This document shows, piece by piece, positions 5,002 through 5,008 of a stretch of DNA of 5,008 nt. The notes beneath the pieces are model-generated. The model worked only from the letters and a program-made list of their open reading frames with translations, was not told the origin of the DNA and searched no databases. The stretch is from Acidimicrobiaceae bacterium (GTDB lineage Bacteria > Actinomycetota > Acidimicrobiia > Acidimicrobiales > Palsa-688): contig PMLI01000361.1 in assembly GCA_003158835.1 (NCBI GenBank), positions 1 to 5,008 on the forward strand, given 5' to 3'. Each line of letters opens with the position of its first letter. The stretch's first letter is position 1. Position numbers and translations under genes: made by a program.

Positions 5002-5008
5002 GAACAAT

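Noticed and set aside
4987..5007. TTG at 5007 as the SBP1 start, adding seven residues
   Set aside because: The strong AGGAAGG site lies between this TTG and the ATG at 4986, at correct spacing for the ATG only.

Overview
The window is high-GC DNA with an actinobacterial look: strongly G/C-biased third codon positions, Shine-Dalgarno-led genes, a TTG start, long Thr/Gly/Ser linkers and Ala-rich signal regions. The style of the two solute-binding proteins would suit Acidimicrobiia or a related actinobacterial group, but that placement is inference; no rRNA or marker gene is present. All convincing genes lie on the minus strand, so transcription runs from high to low coordinates.

Layout in transcription order. 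(1) 4986-2914: a complete 690-residue exported family 5 (oligopeptide/dipeptide/nickel-type) solute-binding protein, here SBP1. It has a strong Shine-Dalgarno site, an N-terminal region containing a 54-nt tandem duplication, and six cysteines, four of them in two Pro/Gly-rich loops. (2) 2913-2706: a gap of about 208 nt. It starts with a second, in-frame copy of the last SBP1 codons including the stop. After that come three short inverted repeats, an imperfect 18-nt iterated element and a doubtful 51-codon ORF. (3) 2705-1773: a complete 310-residue EamA/DMT-family ten-helix transporter. (4) 1766 to the left edge: a second family 5 solute-binding protein, SBP2, cut off by the window after 588 codons. 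It begins at TTG only 6 nt after the transporter stop and in the same frame, with its Shine-Dalgarno overlapping that stop. SBP2 has a lipoprotein signal peptide and then an 85-residue Thr/Gly/Ser linker encoded by 6- and 12-nt repeats.

SBP1 and SBP2 are both expected to capture solutes, probably peptides or other small molecules, outside the membrane. No ABC permease or ATPase gene is visible, so their import partners are outside the window or elsewhere. The transporter and SBP2 look translationally coupled; whether SBP1 shares their transcript is open, because the gap holds candidate terminator hairpins. No RNA gene, insertion sequence, CRISPR array or clear new defence or mobile system is seen. 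The most unusual items are the copied C-terminal tail with its stop after SBP1, the repetitive linker of SBP2, and the close transporter-SBP2 pairing.
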